From contig NZ_SWDV01000022.1 of the NCBI RefSeq assembly GCF_005877905.1, forward strand, positions 1 through 64,000: DNA of 64,000 nucleotides. The letters run 5' to 3'. Shown piece by piece: positions 27,872-37,954 of this stretch (positions within the stretch are counted from its first letter, which is position 1; the number at the start of each line of letters is the position of its first letter). Both the position numbers and the translations under genes were made by a program. This stretch comes from Pseudomonas nicosulfuronedens. Its GTDB lineage: Bacteria > Pseudomonadota > Gammaproteobacteria > Pseudomonadales > Pseudomonadaceae. The notes under the pieces are model-generated. The model was not told where the DNA came from, did no database searches, and was given only the letters and a program-made list of their open reading frames with translations.

Positions 27872-28771
27872 ATGAATATGAATACCTTCGACCTCAACCT
27901 GCTGCGGGTGCTGGACGCGCTGCTGCGCGAGCGCAACGTCTCGCGCGCGGCGGAGCGCTTGTCGTTGAGCCAGCCGGCGGTGAGCAACGCGCTCAATCGC
28001 CTGCGCGAACTGCTCGATGACCCGCTGTTGGTGCGCGTGGGCCGGGCGATGCAGCCGACGCCACGGGCGCTGGAGCTGGAAGCGCCGATTCGCGACGCCC
28101 TGCAGCGCATCGGCCAGAGCCTGGCCGGCGGCGATACCTTCGACCCGGCGCGCAGCCGCCAGCGCTTCACGATGGCGCTGACCGACTATGTGGAAGCGCT
28201 GTGCATGCCGCACCTGCTCGAAAGTCTGGGCAGCACGGCGCCCGGCATGAGCCTCTCCATTCAGCACCTGACACCCACGCTGCCGGCGGAGGCGCTGGAC
28301 AAGGGCAACCTCGACCTGGTGCTGGGCCGTTTCGAGGAGCTGCCGACGCGCTTCCAGCGCCGGCCGTGGGCGAGCGAGACGCTGCGCCTGCTGGCCCGGC
28401 GCGGGCATCCGCAGGTGCACGGTGCAATCGACCTGGAGACCTTCCTCGGCCAGCGGCACCTGTGGGTTTCCGGCGGGCAGACCAAGGGCATGGTCGACCA
28501 GTGGCTGGCCAGCCAAGGGCTGAAACGGCAGATCGCCTACACCACGCCGAACTACCTGCAGGCGGCGCATCTGGTGGCAACCACGGAGTTGCTGGCGGTG
28601 CTGCCGACGCGGCTGGCGAATCATTTCGCGGGGTTGTTGCCGTTGCAGGTGCTGGAGCTGCCATTCGACGTGGGGCAGTTCCACCTGGAGCTGGTCTATC
28701 TCGCCCAGCGCGAGCGGGATGCGGCGTTGCAGTGGTTGATCGAACGCATAGTGGACTCCGCTCCCGAGTAA
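27872..28771 (+). CDS. LysR-type transcriptional regulator
   Basis: This protein of about 299 residues has a typical N-terminal winged helix (FDLNLLRVLDALLRERNVSRAAERL, then SQPAVSNALNRLR) and a periplasmic-binding-like effector domain. It is divergent from the beta-oxidation operon with only about 100 bases between the starts, the classic arrangement for a regulator of the neighbouring operon. The start is ambiguous between ATG codons at 27872 and 27878 and a GTG at 27851; none has a strong ribosome site. The effector is unknown, possibly an acyl-CoA or fatty acid. Confidence 0.88.
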   Translation: MNMNTFDLNLLRVLDALLRERNVSRAAERLSLSQPAVSNALNRLRELLDDPLLVRVGRAMQPTPRALELEAPIRDALQRIGQSLAGGDTFDPARSRQRFTMALTDYVEALCMPHLLESLGSTAPGMSLSIQHLTPTLPAEALDKGNLDLVLGRFEELPTRFQRRPWASETLRLLARRGHPQVHGAIDLETFLGQRHLWVSGGQTKGMVDQWLASQGLKRQIAYTTPNYLQAAHLVATTELLAVLPTRLANHFAGLLPLQVLELPFDVGQFHLELVYLAQRERDAALQWLIERIVDSAPE

Positions 28772-28784
28772 CAGGACGCACGAC

Positions 28785-28864
28785 GTAGGATGGCGTGGAG
28801 CGAAGCGATACCCATCGCCCTGTACGCAGACAGCATGGGTATCGCTCCGCTCCACCCATCCTAC
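28785..28864. repeat. GTAGGATGG inverted-pair palindromic element
   Basis: Two inverted arms (GTAGGATGGCGTGGAGCG... and its inverse ending CCACCCATCCTAC) are separated by 17 bases. The left arm is nearly identical to the single arm at 10630-10661. The doublet layout with GTAG heads resembles REPINs. Confidence 0.85.
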
Positions 28865-28871
28865 GAAGAGC

Positions 28872-28897
28872 AAAAAAACGCGCCCGGAGGCGCGTTT
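28872..28897 (-). terminator. Intrinsic terminator of the nitroreductase gene
   Basis: A 9-bp stem (AAACGCGCC / GGCGCGTTT, loop CGGA) is preceded on the plus strand by an A-run. It therefore reads as stem plus T-run on the minus strand, just after the nitroreductase stop. Confidence 0.75.
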
Positions 28898-28904
28898 CGT
28901 GGGA

Positions 28905-29507
28905 TCAGAAGCGGTCGCGGATGATCGTTTCTTCCAGCGGCAGCCGGCCGATGCGCGGCTTGGCTTCCACCGCCTGCTTGCCCACGGCGATCATCAGGCC
29001 GATGGCATGGTTGGCCGGCAGGTTGATCAGCTTGCCCACGGCGTCGAAGTCGAAGCCGACCATGGGGACGCTGTCCAGGCCGCGGCCGCGGGCCGCGAGC
29101 ATCAAGGTCTGGGCGACCAGGCCGCTGCTGCGCATGGCTTCGTCACGCTGGGTCTGCGGTTTGCCTCTGTAGTAGCCGTCGATGGCACCGACCATGTAGT
29201 TCTTCACTTCGACCGGCGCGCCGTCCCAGACACGCTCGGCATTCTGCTCCCAGCTGTCGACCTGCGCGCAGACGATCACTAGCATCGACGCGTCGGTCAT
29301 CTGCACCTGGTCCCAGCCGGCTTCGCGGATCTGCGCGCGCAGCTGCGGGTCGCTGACTTCCACCAGGCGCACGTGCTGCAGGTTGAACGAGGTGGGAGCG
29401 AGCAGCGCCTGTTGCAGCAGGTCGTCCTTCTCTTCACGGCTCATCACGTAGGAAGTGTCGAAACCCCGAATGGAACGGCGGCTGCGGATGGCGTCTTCGA
29501 TCAGCAT
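28905..29507 (-). CDS. Nitroreductase family protein
   Basis: This 200-residue FMN-dependent oxidoreductase has the N-terminal FMN phosphate-binding motif RRSIRGFD (residues 10-17), the central PTSFNLQH segment near residue 38, and SSGLVAQTLMLAARGRGLDSVPMVGFD near residues 125-151. Family members reduce nitro compounds, quinones or flavins with NAD(P)H. The ATG at 29507 has an AGAGGA site; the longer frame to 29570 lacks one. A homologue follows the LysR gene in P. aeruginosa as I recall, so this neighbourhood appears conserved. Physiological substrate is unknown. Confidence 0.88.
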   Translation of the reverse strand: MLIEDAIRSRRSIRGFDTSYVMSREEKDDLLQQALLAPTSFNLQHVRLVEVSDPQLRAQIREAGWDQVQMTDASMLVIVCAQVDSWEQNAERVWDGAPVEVKNYMVGAIDGYYRGKPQTQRDEAMRSSGLVAQTLMLAARGRGLDSVPMVGFDFDAVGKLINLPANHAIGLMIAVGKQAVEAKPRIGRLPLEETIIRDRF

Positions 29508-29660
29508 GGAAAATCCTCTGGCTGGCATGGGCGGGAATGGCGCGCATGGTAAGCCGAGAGGCAGGCACATTGCAGAGCAGCGTATCGATAATGTCTATGC
29601 GATTAGCTGATGAATCGCAGCCTGAGCTGCCCGCCGTGAACCGGCGGGCACCACAAGCGA

Positions 29661-31160
29661 TCAGCTTTCCAGCGCTTCGACAGGTGCCGACGTGGCCTGG
29701 CGCTGCTTGGGCGAGGTGAAGCTCAGGTAGCCATCCTCGACCTTGCCGAAGCGCAGCAGCGCAAGGTCCAGCGCGTAGTTCTGGTAGAGCTTCCACGGCG
29801 TGCGGTCGCCCTGCTTGGGCATGCGGTCGGCGGCGCGCTGGATATAGCCGGAGTTGAGGTTGAGGAAGGGCTCTTCCTTCACCGATCCATCGGTCTGGCG
29901 CGGCGTGCACTGGCGCATGCCGACGGCATCGAGGTGGTTGATCAGACGGCAGAAGTACTCGCTGGACAGGTCTGCCTTGAGCGTCCAGCTGGCGTTGGTG
30001 TAGCCGACGATGGCCGCGAGGTTGGGCAGGTCGCGCAGCATGATGCCGCGATAGCCCATGCTCTGGGTGACGTCGAAGGGCTTGCCGTCGATGGCCAGCT
30101 CGGCGCCGCCGAACATCACCAGGTCCAGCCCGGTGGCGGTGACGATGACGTCCGCCTCCAGCAACTGTCCGGACTTGAGCAGGATGCCTTTCTCGGTGAA
30201 GCGCTCGATATGGTCGGTGACCACTGAGGCGCGTCCCTGGCGCAGTGCCTTGAACAGGTCACCGTCGGGCACGCAGCACACACGCTCATCCCACGGCTTG
30301 TAGCGCGGGCTGAAGTGGCGCATGTCGAAATCCTTGCCCAGCTGCAGGTTGGCCAGCTTGAGCATGAGCTTGCGCACCGCGCCGGGGAACGCCTTGGAGG
30401 CCATGAAGAAGATCATCTGCATGGTCACATTGCGGGCACGCGCCTGGCGGTACACCCACTTCTCCGGCAGGAAGTTGCGCAGGAAGTTGGAGATCGGGTC
30501 CTTCGCCGGCAGGGTGATCACGTAGGACGGCGAGCGCTGCAGCATAGTGACATGGGCAGCCTTGTCGGTCAGCGAGGGGATCAGCGTGACGGCGGTGGCG
30601 CCGCTGCCGATCACCACGATGCGCTTGCCGCTGTAGTCGAAGTTCTCCGGCCACAGTTGCGGGTGGATGACCTGCCCGGCAAAGCTTTCGCGGCCGGGGA
30701 AGTCCGGAGTGTAACCGGCGTCGTAGCGGTAGTAGCCGGTGCACATGAAGAGGAACTGCGCACTCATGCGCACCGGCTCGGCCTCGTCACCGCGCTGCAC
30801 GACCAGGTTCCAGCGCGCACTCGCGCTGTCCCAGTCGGCCTTGAGCACGCGGTGGCGGTAACGCACCCTATCCTCGACGCGGTACTCGCGGGCGGTCTCG
30901 CGGATGTAGTTGAGAATCGACGGGCCGTCGGCGATGGCCTTGGGATCGGTCCAGGGCTTGAAGTTGTAGCCCAGGGTGTACATGTCCGAGTCGGAGCGGA
31001 TGCCCGGGTAGCGGAACAGGTCCCAGGTGCCCCCCATGGCCTCGCGGCCTTCGAGGATGGCGTAGGATTTGCCGGGGCACTGCTTCTGCAGGTGGCAGGC
31101 GGCGCCGATGCCGGACAGGCCGGCGCCGATGATCAGTACATCCAGGTGCTCGACGGACAT
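29661..31160 (-). CDS. Flavin-containing monooxygenase, Baeyer-Villiger type
   Basis: This 499-residue protein has an N-terminal FAD motif GAGLSG at residues 12-17 and a second dinucleotide motif GSGATA near residue 186 for NADPH. Between them lies the Baeyer-Villiger fingerprint FAGQVIHPQLWP at residues 160-171, an exact match to FxGxxxHxxxWP. Such enzymes insert oxygen next to a ketone to make esters or lactones, or oxidise heteroatoms. The closest type is the EtaA-like group, judged by length. No alcohol dehydrogenase or esterase gene adjoins it, so the pathway is unclear. It stands alone between the nitroreductase and RecQ-like genes. Confidence 0.88.
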   Translation of the reverse strand: MSVEHLDVLIIGAGLSGIGAACHLQKQCPGKSYAILEGREAMGGTWDLFRYPGIRSDSDMYTLGYNFKPWTDPKAIADGPSILNYIRETAREYRVEDRVRYRHRVLKADWDSASARWNLVVQRGDEAEPVRMSAQFLFMCTGYYRYDAGYTPDFPGRESFAGQVIHPQLWPENFDYSGKRIVVIGSGATAVTLIPSLTDKAAHVTMLQRSPSYVITLPAKDPISNFLRNFLPEKWVYRQARARNVTMQMIFFMASKAFPGAVRKLMLKLANLQLGKDFDMRHFSPRYKPWDERVCCVPDGDLFKALRQGRASVVTDHIERFTEKGILLKSGQLLEADVIVTATGLDLVMFGGAELAIDGKPFDVTQSMGYRGIMLRDLPNLAAIVGYTNASWTLKADLSSEYFCRLINHLDAVGMRQCTPRQTDGSVKEEPFLNLNSGYIQRAADRMPKQGDRTPWKLYQNYALDLALLRFGKVEDGYLSFTSPKQRQATSAPVEALES

Positions 31161-31293
31161 GCGAGGGCTCCTCGGCCGGTAGGCAGGCAGTGCCTGATGA
31201 GTCTAGGAGGAATTTCCTCCCCGCACCCTACAAGGAGCCCCGCCGGCGCCACGCCGACCTTTAGTCGTGCGTGGCGCCGGCGTCTTCAGGCGG

Positions 31294-33219
31294 TCACAGT
31301 TGCGCCTGCACCCAGTCGCGGACCTGGGCGTAGGGGTAGTCCTCAAGCGTCGCATAGCCCGGCAGCGTGCGGGCGCGCATGCGGGTGAAGGCTGGCACGC
31401 TGATGCCGCACAGGAAGCGCGTCACGCAGTCGGCGCTGGGCTCCAGGCCACGGGCGCTGCGGTATTTTTCCAGGAAGGCGGCGCAGCGATTGTGCAGCGA
31501 CTGGCCGTCCAGCGGCGGCAGCACAGGCGGCTCCGGCAGCCGGGCGACGCGACCGGCGCAGACCGAGCAGTGCCCGCAGTGGCGCGGCGCCTGCTGGTCG
31601 CCGAAGTACTGGGCCAGGCGCCAGCTCAGGCACTCCGCACTGCCGAGCAGTTCAAGCATGGCGCCGATGCGGGCGATCTCGCTGCCCTCGTGTCGCTTGA
31701 AGTAGCGATGCAGTTCCTCGCTCAATTCATCCACGGCGAAGGACGCGTCGCGCACCGAGTAGACCTCAGTCATCTGCTTGCTCTCCAGCTCCACCCAGCC
31801 GCGCTCCTGGAAGTAGTCCAGCGCCTTCACCACCCGCGCGCGCTCGGCGCCGTGGCGGCTGTAAAGAGTATCGAAATCCAGGGTCGCCCAGGTCCGGGCG
31901 CGGGCCGAGGTGGTGAGGATGGCATCGACGAACTGCCGCCGCTCGCCCTCAAAATGCCCTAGAAGCTCGTTGGAGCCGATCAACAGTTTGTAGCGATATT
32001 CGGCAAAATAGGCGAAACGCGGCGCGATGATGCCGCGAAGCTCCAACTGCACCAGCAGCGTCTTCAGCGGCAGTTGGCGGATATTGGACTGGTCCGACAG
32101 CGGCACCAGCATGGTTTCCCACTGGGCATTGGGCGCTTGGCGGATTTCTTCCAGCACGTTCCGGATGCCCTCCAGCTCGGGCGTGTCGCCATAGACGAAA
32201 TTCTCCAGCACGTTGAGGCTGTCGCGGTTGGCCAGCACCAGGCATTCCGAGCGCTGGCCATCGCGACCGGCACGGCCGATCTCCTGGCTGTAGTTCTCCA
32301 GCGACTTGGGCAGGTCGTAATGCACCACCTGGCGGATGTTGCTCTTGTCGATGCCCATGCCGAAGGCAATGGTGGCGACGATGCAGTTCAGCCGGCCCTC
32401 CATGAAGCGGCGCTGGATGCCCTCGCGCTCAGGATGTTCCATGCCGGCGTGGTAGGCGCAGGCGGGAATACCGCGCTCGCCCAGGTGCGCGGCGATTTCC
32501 TCGGCGGTCTTCTGCTGGGTGACGTAGACGATGGCCGGCTGCCCGGCGCGCTCGCCCAGCCACTGCACCAGTCTTGCGCGGCGATCGGCGCTGGCCACCG
32601 GCTCTACCTGCAGGTCGAGGTTGGCACGGTAGAAGCCGGTGGTGACCACGTCGCTTTCGGCAATGGCGAACTTGGCGCGCATGTCGGCAATCACCGCCGG
32701 CGTCGCCGTGGCAGTGAGCAGCAATACCTGGGGAATACGGAACTGTTTCTGGTAGTCCGGCAGCTTCAGGTAGTCGGGGCGGAAGTTGTGGCCCCATTCG
32801 GAGATGCAGTGCGCCTCGTCCACCACCAACAGGGAAATCGGCACCTCGCTGATGAAGTTCCGGAAACGCTCGTTCTTCAGGCGCTCCACTGAGATCATCA
32901 GCACCTTCAGTTCGCCGCTGCGCGCGCGGGCCATGGTCTGAGCGGTCTGCTCGCGGCTCTGCGCCGAGTCGATGCTGGCGGCGGCGATGCCATGGCGGGC
33001 GAGGAAGGCGAGCTGGTCCTGCATCAGCGCCAGCAGCGGTGAGACCACCAGGGTCAGGTGCGGCAACAGCAGCGCCGGCAGCTGGTAGCACAGCGACTTG
33101 CCCGAGCCCGTGGGAAAGATCGCCGCCGCCGAGCGACCGGCCAGCACCGCGCTGACCGCCGCCTCCTGGCCGGGGCGGAACTGGCGGAAGCCGAAGACGT
33201 TTTCAAGGGTGTCGTGCAT
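31294..33219 (-). CDS. RecQ-like ATP-dependent DNA helicase
   Basis: This 641-residue superfamily 2 helicase has Walker A PTGSGKS at residues 36-42, DEAH at 134-137, TATAT near 173 and the arginine-finger motif QEIGRAGRDG near residue 315. A zinc-binding group follows: one cysteine in AECLSW and three in CGHCSVC, as in the RecQ C-terminal module. A canonical HRDC domain is not obvious in the last 100 residues. The ATG at 33219 follows AAGGAG. It is likely a RecQ paralogue distinct from the main recQ. Its place beside pckA is not one I recall from P. aeruginosa. Confidence 0.87.
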   Translation of the reverse strand: MHDTLENVFGFRQFRPGQEAAVSAVLAGRSAAAIFPTGSGKSLCYQLPALLLPHLTLVVSPLLALMQDQLAFLARHGIAAASIDSAQSREQTAQTMARARSGELKVLMISVERLKNERFRNFISEVPISLLVVDEAHCISEWGHNFRPDYLKLPDYQKQFRIPQVLLLTATATPAVIADMRAKFAIAESDVVTTGFYRANLDLQVEPVASADRRARLVQWLGERAGQPAIVYVTQQKTAEEIAAHLGERGIPACAYHAGMEHPEREGIQRRFMEGRLNCIVATIAFGMGIDKSNIRQVVHYDLPKSLENYSQEIGRAGRDGQRSECLVLANRDSLNVLENFVYGDTPELEGIRNVLEEIRQAPNAQWETMLVPLSDQSNIRQLPLKTLLVQLELRGIIAPRFAYFAEYRYKLLIGSNELLGHFEGERRQFVDAILTTSARARTWATLDFDTLYSRHGAERARVVKALDYFQERGWVELESKQMTEVYSVRDASFAVDELSEELHRYFKRHEGSEIARIGAMLELLGSAECLSWRLAQYFGDQQAPRHCGHCSVCAGRVARLPEPPVLPPLDGQSLHNRCAAFLEKYRSARGLEPSADCVTRFLCGISVPAFTRMRARTLPGYATLEDYPYAQVRDWVQAQL

Positions 33220-33274
33220 GGGAGTACTCCTTTACCGTCCTGAAGTCTGAACCCTCAGGCTAAGGACAGCACCT

Positions 33275-33334
33275 GTAGGAGCGAGCTTGCTCGCGAACAG
33301 CCCAACTCCGGTTCACGAGCAAGCTCGCTCCTAC
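33275..33334. repeat. REP doublet (REPIN) 2
   Basis: Two inverted copies of the GTAGGAGCGAGCTTGCTCGC element are separated by 14 bases; the right arm has CACGAGC instead of CGCGAGC. It lies between the RecQ-like gene start and the pckA terminator. Confidence 0.9.
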
Positions 33335-33373
33335 GAAGAGCACCTCGGAGCAGGACTGTTCCCAGGCACCAAT

Positions 33374-33401
33374 GAAAAAGCCGCCCGAAGGCGGCTCTTT
33401 C
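33374..33401 (-). terminator. Intrinsic terminator of pckA
   Basis: A stem AAAGCCGCC / GGCGGCTCT with a CGAA tetraloop has an A-run on its left, which is a T-run on the minus strand, shortly after the pckA stop. Confidence 0.8.
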
Positions 33402-33415
33402 CAGAACGGGCTCGC

Positions 33416-34957
33416 TTACAGCTGCGGACCGGCGTTCTTGATGGCGTCGCTCACGTCGAACTTCTTGAAGTTGTCGATGAACTTGCTGGCCAGGCCCTTG
33501 GCGGCCTCGTCGTAGGCAGCCTTGTCTTCCCAGGTGTTGCGCGGGTTGAGCAGGACGGTCTCGACGCCCGGAACGGCCTTGGGCACGTCCAGGTTGATGA
33601 TGTCCAGGTGCTCGGTTTCGGCGCCGATCAGAGCACCGCTCTGGATGGCGGCGATCACGCCACGGGTAGTCGGGATGTTGAAGCGCTTGCCAACGCCGTA
33701 GCCACCACCGGTCCAGCCGGTGTTGACCAGGTAGACCTTGGAGCCGAAGGCCTTGATGCGCTTGATCAGCAGCTCGGCGTACACGCCGGCCGGACGCGGG
33801 AAGAACGGTGCGCCGAAGCAGGTGGAGAAGGTCGACTTGATGCCGCCACCCGAACCCATTTCGGTGGAACCGACCAGCGCGGTGTAGCCGGACAGGAAGT
33901 GGTACGCCGCCTGCTCATTGTTCAGGATCGACACCGGCGGCAGAACGCCAGTCAGGTCGCAGGTCAGGAAGATCACGGCGTTCGGCTCGCCGCCGAGGTT
34001 CTGCTCGGAACGCTTCTCGACGTTCTCCAGCGGGTAGGCCGCACGGGAGTTCTGGGTCAGGCTGTCATCGGCATAGTCCGGAGTGCGGTTGTCGTCGAGG
34101 ACGACGTTTTCCAGCACGGCGCCGAACTTGATGGCTTTCCAGATGACCGGTTCGTTCTTCTCGGACAGGTCGATGCACTTGGCATAGCAACCGCCTTCGA
34201 TGTTGAAGACAACGCCTTCGCCCCAGCCGTGCTCGTCGTCGCCGATCAGGTAGCGGCTTTCGTCGGCGGACAGGGTGGTCTTGCCGGTGCCCGACAGACC
34301 GAAGAACAGGGTCACGTCGCCCTCTTCGCCGATGTTGGCAGCACAGTGCATCGGCAGCACGTCTTTTTCCGGCAGCAGGTAGTTCTGCACGCCGAACATG
34401 GCCTTCTTCATTTCACCGGCGTAACGCATGCCGGCGATCAGCACCTTCTTCTGGGCGAAGTTGAGGATCACGCAGCCATCGGAGTTGGTGCCGTCACGCT
34501 CGGGCACGCATTCGAAGTTGGCGACGTTGAGGACCTGCCACTCTTCGCGGCCGGCCGGGTTGTATTGCTCGGGCTCGATGAACAGCGCACGGCCGAACAG
34601 GTTCTGCCAGGCAGTAGCGGTGGTCATTTTCACGGCCAGGTAGTGGTCGTGTGCCGAACCTACATGGACGTGGGAAACGAAATGGTCCTGGGCGTTATTG
34701 AAGGCCTGGACGCGGTCCCACAGGGCATCGAACTTGTCGGCCGGGAACGGACGGTTGATGGCGCCCCATGCGATGGAATCCTTGCTGCCCGGCTCTTCGA
34801 CGATGAAACGGTCGGCAGGCGAGCGGCCGGTGCGGTGGCCGGTACGAACGACCAGCGAGCCGTTGTCGGCGAGTTCGCCTTCGCCGCGGCGAATGGCTTC
34901 CTCGACCAGTTGGGCAACGCTGATGTCGGTGTAAACGGCTTTATTGGCTTGCGTCAT
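33416..34957 (-). CDS. pckA: Phosphoenolpyruvate carboxykinase (ATP)
   Basis: This 513-residue enzyme converts oxaloacetate and ATP to phosphoenolpyruvate and CO2, the entry step of gluconeogenesis. The kinase-1a P-loop [13 protein letters not shown] lies near residues 218-230, and [10 protein letters not shown] and [10 protein letters not shown] are other conserved elements. The ATP-dependent family is indicated by this P-loop and the length. It ends at an intrinsic terminator and starts about 168 bases from the hslO stop on the same strand, so it probably has its own promoter. Confidence 0.97.
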   Translation of the reverse strand: MTQANKAVYTDISVAQLVEEAIRRGEGELADNGSLVVRTGHRTGRSPADRFIVEEPGSKDSIAWGAINRPFPADKFDALWDRVQAFNNAQDHFVSHVHVGSAHDHYLAVKMTTATAWQNLFGRALFIEPEQYNPAGREEWQVLNVANFECVPERDGTNSDGCVILNFAQKKVLIAGMRYAGEMKKAMFGVQNYLLPEKDVLPMHCAANIGEEGDVTLFFGLSGTGKTTLSADESRYLIGDDEHGWGEGVVFNIEGGCYAKCIDLSEKNEPVIWKAIKFGAVLENVVLDDNRTPDYADDSLTQNSRAAYPLENVEKRSEQNLGGEPNAVIFLTCDLTGVLPPVSILNNEQAAYHFLSGYTALVGSTEMGSGGGIKSTFSTCFGAPFFPRPAGVYAELLIKRIKAFGSKVYLVNTGWTGGGYGVGKRFNIPTTRGVIAAIQSGALIGAETEHLDIINLDVPKAVPGVETVLLNPRNTWEDKAAYDEAAKGLASKFIDNFKKFDVSDAIKNAGPQL

Positions 34958-35125
34958 GTGGGTCCCCGTCGGCCGAAGCCGAGTCCTCCAAACATTGCGT
35001 AGTGACTTCTAATTCCCACTACCGCGGAAAAAAGTCGCGGGATTATGCCAGAAAAGAACTGTTCTCGTGCAGCCTCTGATCTGGCGAGAGCGCCATTGGT
35101 TCGGCTATCGGACAGATAGAAGCGG

Positions 35126-36019
35126 TCAATGGCGGGTTTCTGACGGCGTCTGGCTACCGCCGCCCGAGAACAACTGGGCAACGTCCGAACCGTCGAAGCG
35201 ATAGCGCTGATTACAGAACTGGCAGTCGATGACGATCTCGCCATCCTCCTCGGCCAGCAGACGCTCGGCGTCTTCCTGCCCAAGACTGACCAGCGCATTG
35301 GCCGAGCGTTCCCGCGAGCAGCTGCAGCGGAACACCAGCGGCTGCGGATCGAACAGGCGCACATCGTCCTCGTGGTACAGGCGGTGCAGCACGGTGGCGT
35401 TGTCCAGGCCCAGCAGTTCCTCGGCGGTGAGGGTATCGGCCAGGGTCGTGACGTGTTGCCAGCTGGCTTCCCGCGACTCGGCGTCGCGCTGACGGTCGGC
35501 CGGCAGCTGCTGCAGCAGCAGGCCACGGGCACGACGGCTGTCGGCGTTCAGCCAGAAGCGGGTCGGCAGCTGCTCGGAGGTCGCAAAGTAGGTCGACAGG
35601 CAGTCCGCCAGGGTTGCGCCCTCCAGCGGCACAATGCCCTGGTAGCGCTTGCCGTTCTTCGGATCCACGGTGAGCGTCAGCACGCCATGGGGCATCAGCT
35701 CCGGCAAGCCGGCGGCATCGCCGACAGCCGCCTCGTCGTAGCGGGCCAGGCCACGCACTTCGCGATTGCTGGAGCACTCCACCATCAACAGCGGCACAGC
35801 GCCGCTGGAGCGCGCCTGCAGCACCAGCAGCCCATCGAACTTCAGGGTGCCGCACAGCAGCGCGGCGGCGGCCAGCATTTCACCCAGCAACTGGGCGACC
35901 GGCTGCGGATAGGGGTGCTTGGCCAGCACTTCGGCGAAGCTGCGGTCGAGCTCTACCAGCTCACCACGGACATCGGTGTTGTCGAACAGGAAACGCTGAC
36001 TTTGATCGATCTGGGACAT
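35126..36019 (-). CDS. hslO: Redox-regulated chaperone Hsp33
   Basis: This 297-residue cytosolic chaperone is activated by oxidation. The C-terminal redox switch is visible as a CxC pair (RCSCSRE, about residues 230-232) and a CxxC pair (CQFC, about residues 265-268), which bind zinc when reduced. The ATG at 36019 gives the expected N terminus ([12 protein letters not shown]); an upstream in-frame start at 36058 is less likely. The neighbouring PAP2 gene is divergent and hslR lies just beyond it, the arrangement I recall from P. aeruginosa. Confidence 0.96.
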   Translation of the reverse strand: MSQIDQSQRFLFDNTDVRGELVELDRSFAEVLAKHPYPQPVAQLLGEMLAAAALLCGTLKFDGLLVLQARSSGAVPLLMVECSSNREVRGLARYDEAAVGDAAGLPELMPHGVLTLTVDPKNGKRYQGIVPLEGATLADCLSTYFATSEQLPTRFWLNADSRRARGLLLQQLPADRQRDAESREASWQHVTTLADTLTAEELLGLDNATVLHRLYHEDDVRLFDPQPLVFRCSCSRERSANALVSLGQEDAERLLAEEDGEIVIDCQFCNQRYRFDGSDVAQLFSGGGSQTPSETRH

Positions 36020-36137
36020 GCTTGGCACAACGCTGCGATAGGCACAAATAAATGACAAGTTGATGGCAAAGGCCTATAAAGCGCGCTTTGCAGCACCCAC
36101 CCATACTCGAGTGGTTCCGTAAGGGGGTAACGATTTT

Positions 36138-36938
36138 ATGGACAAAACCACGCCGTTCCAAGCCACCTGGTCCTGGAAGCCCTTCATCGCCTGCCATCTG
36201 ATGGCGCTCGTCCTGCTCCTGCTGTGGCTCTGGGAGCCCACTCGCAGCGCGATGGACCTGTTCGATTTCAGCCTGTTCAGCCTGCTCAACCAGCCGCTGG
36301 CGACCAATGAAGCCTGGCGCCTGTCCTGGGCCGTGGCCAGCACTCGCCCGTTCGACCTGCTGGTCGGGGTGATCCTGCTGCTCCTGCTGATCCGTGGCGA
36401 CTGGATCTTCAAGGCCACCCAGGCCCGCGCGGCGACCTTCGGCTTTTTATGCGCGGCCGTCGTGCTGGTGGTGGTGCGCATCCTTTACGCCAAGATCGCC
36501 CACAAGCTGGGCTGGCAGCACGCGAGCATTTCCAGCGTCGCGCCGGACGCCGTGCGCCTGGAGCACTTCTTCCCGCAGTGGGAGGACACCCCCTTCGAGG
36601 TGAAGGACGAGTCCGCCCGCAGCTTCCCCGGTGACCACGCCTCGGTGCTGCTGATCTGGGCACTGTTCCTCACCCTGTTCGCCCGCAACGCCCTGCAGTG
36701 GGTGGTGATCTGGGGCCTGGCGCTGCTGTTCATGCTGCCGCGCCTGGTGGCCGGCGCGCACTGGGGTCAGGATGACTACATCGGCGGTGTGCAGATGGCG
36801 TTGGTGGCCCTGGCCTGGAGCTGCTTCACGCCCTTCGCCGCCAAGGGCAGCGCCGCCCTCGTGCGTTGGACCGAGCCGCTGTTCCGCCTGGCCGCTAAGA
36901 TTCCGCTGCTCAATCGCCTGAGCGTCGTCGCGGCCTGA
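36138..36938 (+). CDS. PAP2-superfamily membrane phosphatase
   Basis: This 266-residue protein has about six membrane segments. The PAP2 catalytic motifs are present: SFPGDHAS near residue 164 and RLVAGAHWGQDD near residue 200, which supply the nucleophilic and general-acid histidines. The first PAP2 motif (KxxxxxxRP) is not obvious. Such enzymes dephosphorylate lipid phosphates, including undecaprenyl pyrophosphate or lipid A, on the periplasmic face. It lies between hslO and hslR. The substrate is unknown. Confidence 0.83.
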   Translation: MDKTTPFQATWSWKPFIACHLMALVLLLLWLWEPTRSAMDLFDFSLFSLLNQPLATNEAWRLSWAVASTRPFDLLVGVILLLLLIRGDWIFKATQARAATFGFLCAAVVLVVVRILYAKIAHKLGWQHASISSVAPDAVRLEHFFPQWEDTPFEVKDESARSFPGDHASVLLIWALFLTLFARNALQWVVIWGLALLFMLPRLVAGAHWGQDDYIGGVQMALVALAWSCFTPFAAKGSAALVRWTEPLFRLAAKIPLLNRLSVVAA

Positions 36939-36983
36939 TCGCCACCCGAACCCGGCGAGGCGCCTGTCGCCCTCGCCGGCCGG

Positions 36984-37376
<393 letters not shown>

Positions 37377-37477
37377 TTCACAACCTCGTCATGCGGGTCT
37401 GAGAGTGTACCCCGCGCCCCGCTGGCGGGGCACAATCGGCCTGACTAGAATGCCGGCAAACGCCGGGGGCACTTGAT

Positions 37478-37954
37478 TTGAAGACATTCGACCATCTGTC
37501 GGTCATCGGTCTGCGTGAATGGATCGCCCTGCCCGAACTGGGCATGGTCGGCCTGCGAGCGAAGATCGACACCGGCGCCAGTACCTCCAGCCTGCATGCC
37601 AGCGACATCGTGCCGTTCCAGCGCGACGGTCACGACTGGGTACGTTTCGTCGCCCACCTGGGCACCCAGGTCCAGCGCCGTCATCGCTGCGAGGCGCCGG
37701 TGGTGACGATGAAGACCATCAAGAGTTCCAACGGCCAGGCCCAGACCCGCTATGTGATCCGCACCCTGCTGGCCCTGGGCGACCGCGCCTGGTCGGTGGA
37801 ATTCACCCTGGCCTGCCGCAAGACCATGCGCTACCGCGTGCTGCTGGGCTCCAAGGCCCTGGTGCAGGGTCAGCTGGTGGTCAACCCGGGCCTCACCTAC
37901 GTGCAAGACAAACCCCTCATCATGGTTCCCGCCACCCTTCCAGGTGATCAATGA
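37478..37954 (+). CDS. rimB: RimB-like retropepsin-fold protease (ATP-dependent zinc protease family)
   Basis: This 158-residue protein has the aspartic-protease-like motif [13 protein letters not shown] near residues 29-41 and a GSKALVQG segment near residue 128. It belongs to the family annotated as ATP-dependent zinc proteases and named RimB in Pseudomonas, where it works with RimK in modifying ribosomal protein S6. The only suitable start is TTG at 37478, preceded by a G-rich site. The stop overlaps rimK by four bases (ATGA), so the pair is translationally coupled. No rimA gene is seen upstream; hslR is there, on the other strand. Confidence 0.87.
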   Translation: MKTFDHLSVIGLREWIALPELGMVGLRAKIDTGASTSSLHASDIVPFQRDGHDWVRFVAHLGTQVQRRHRCEAPVVTMKTIKSSNGQAQTRYVIRTLLALGDRAWSVEFTLACRKTMRYRVLLGSKALVQGQLVVNPGLTYVQDKPLIMVPATLPGDQ

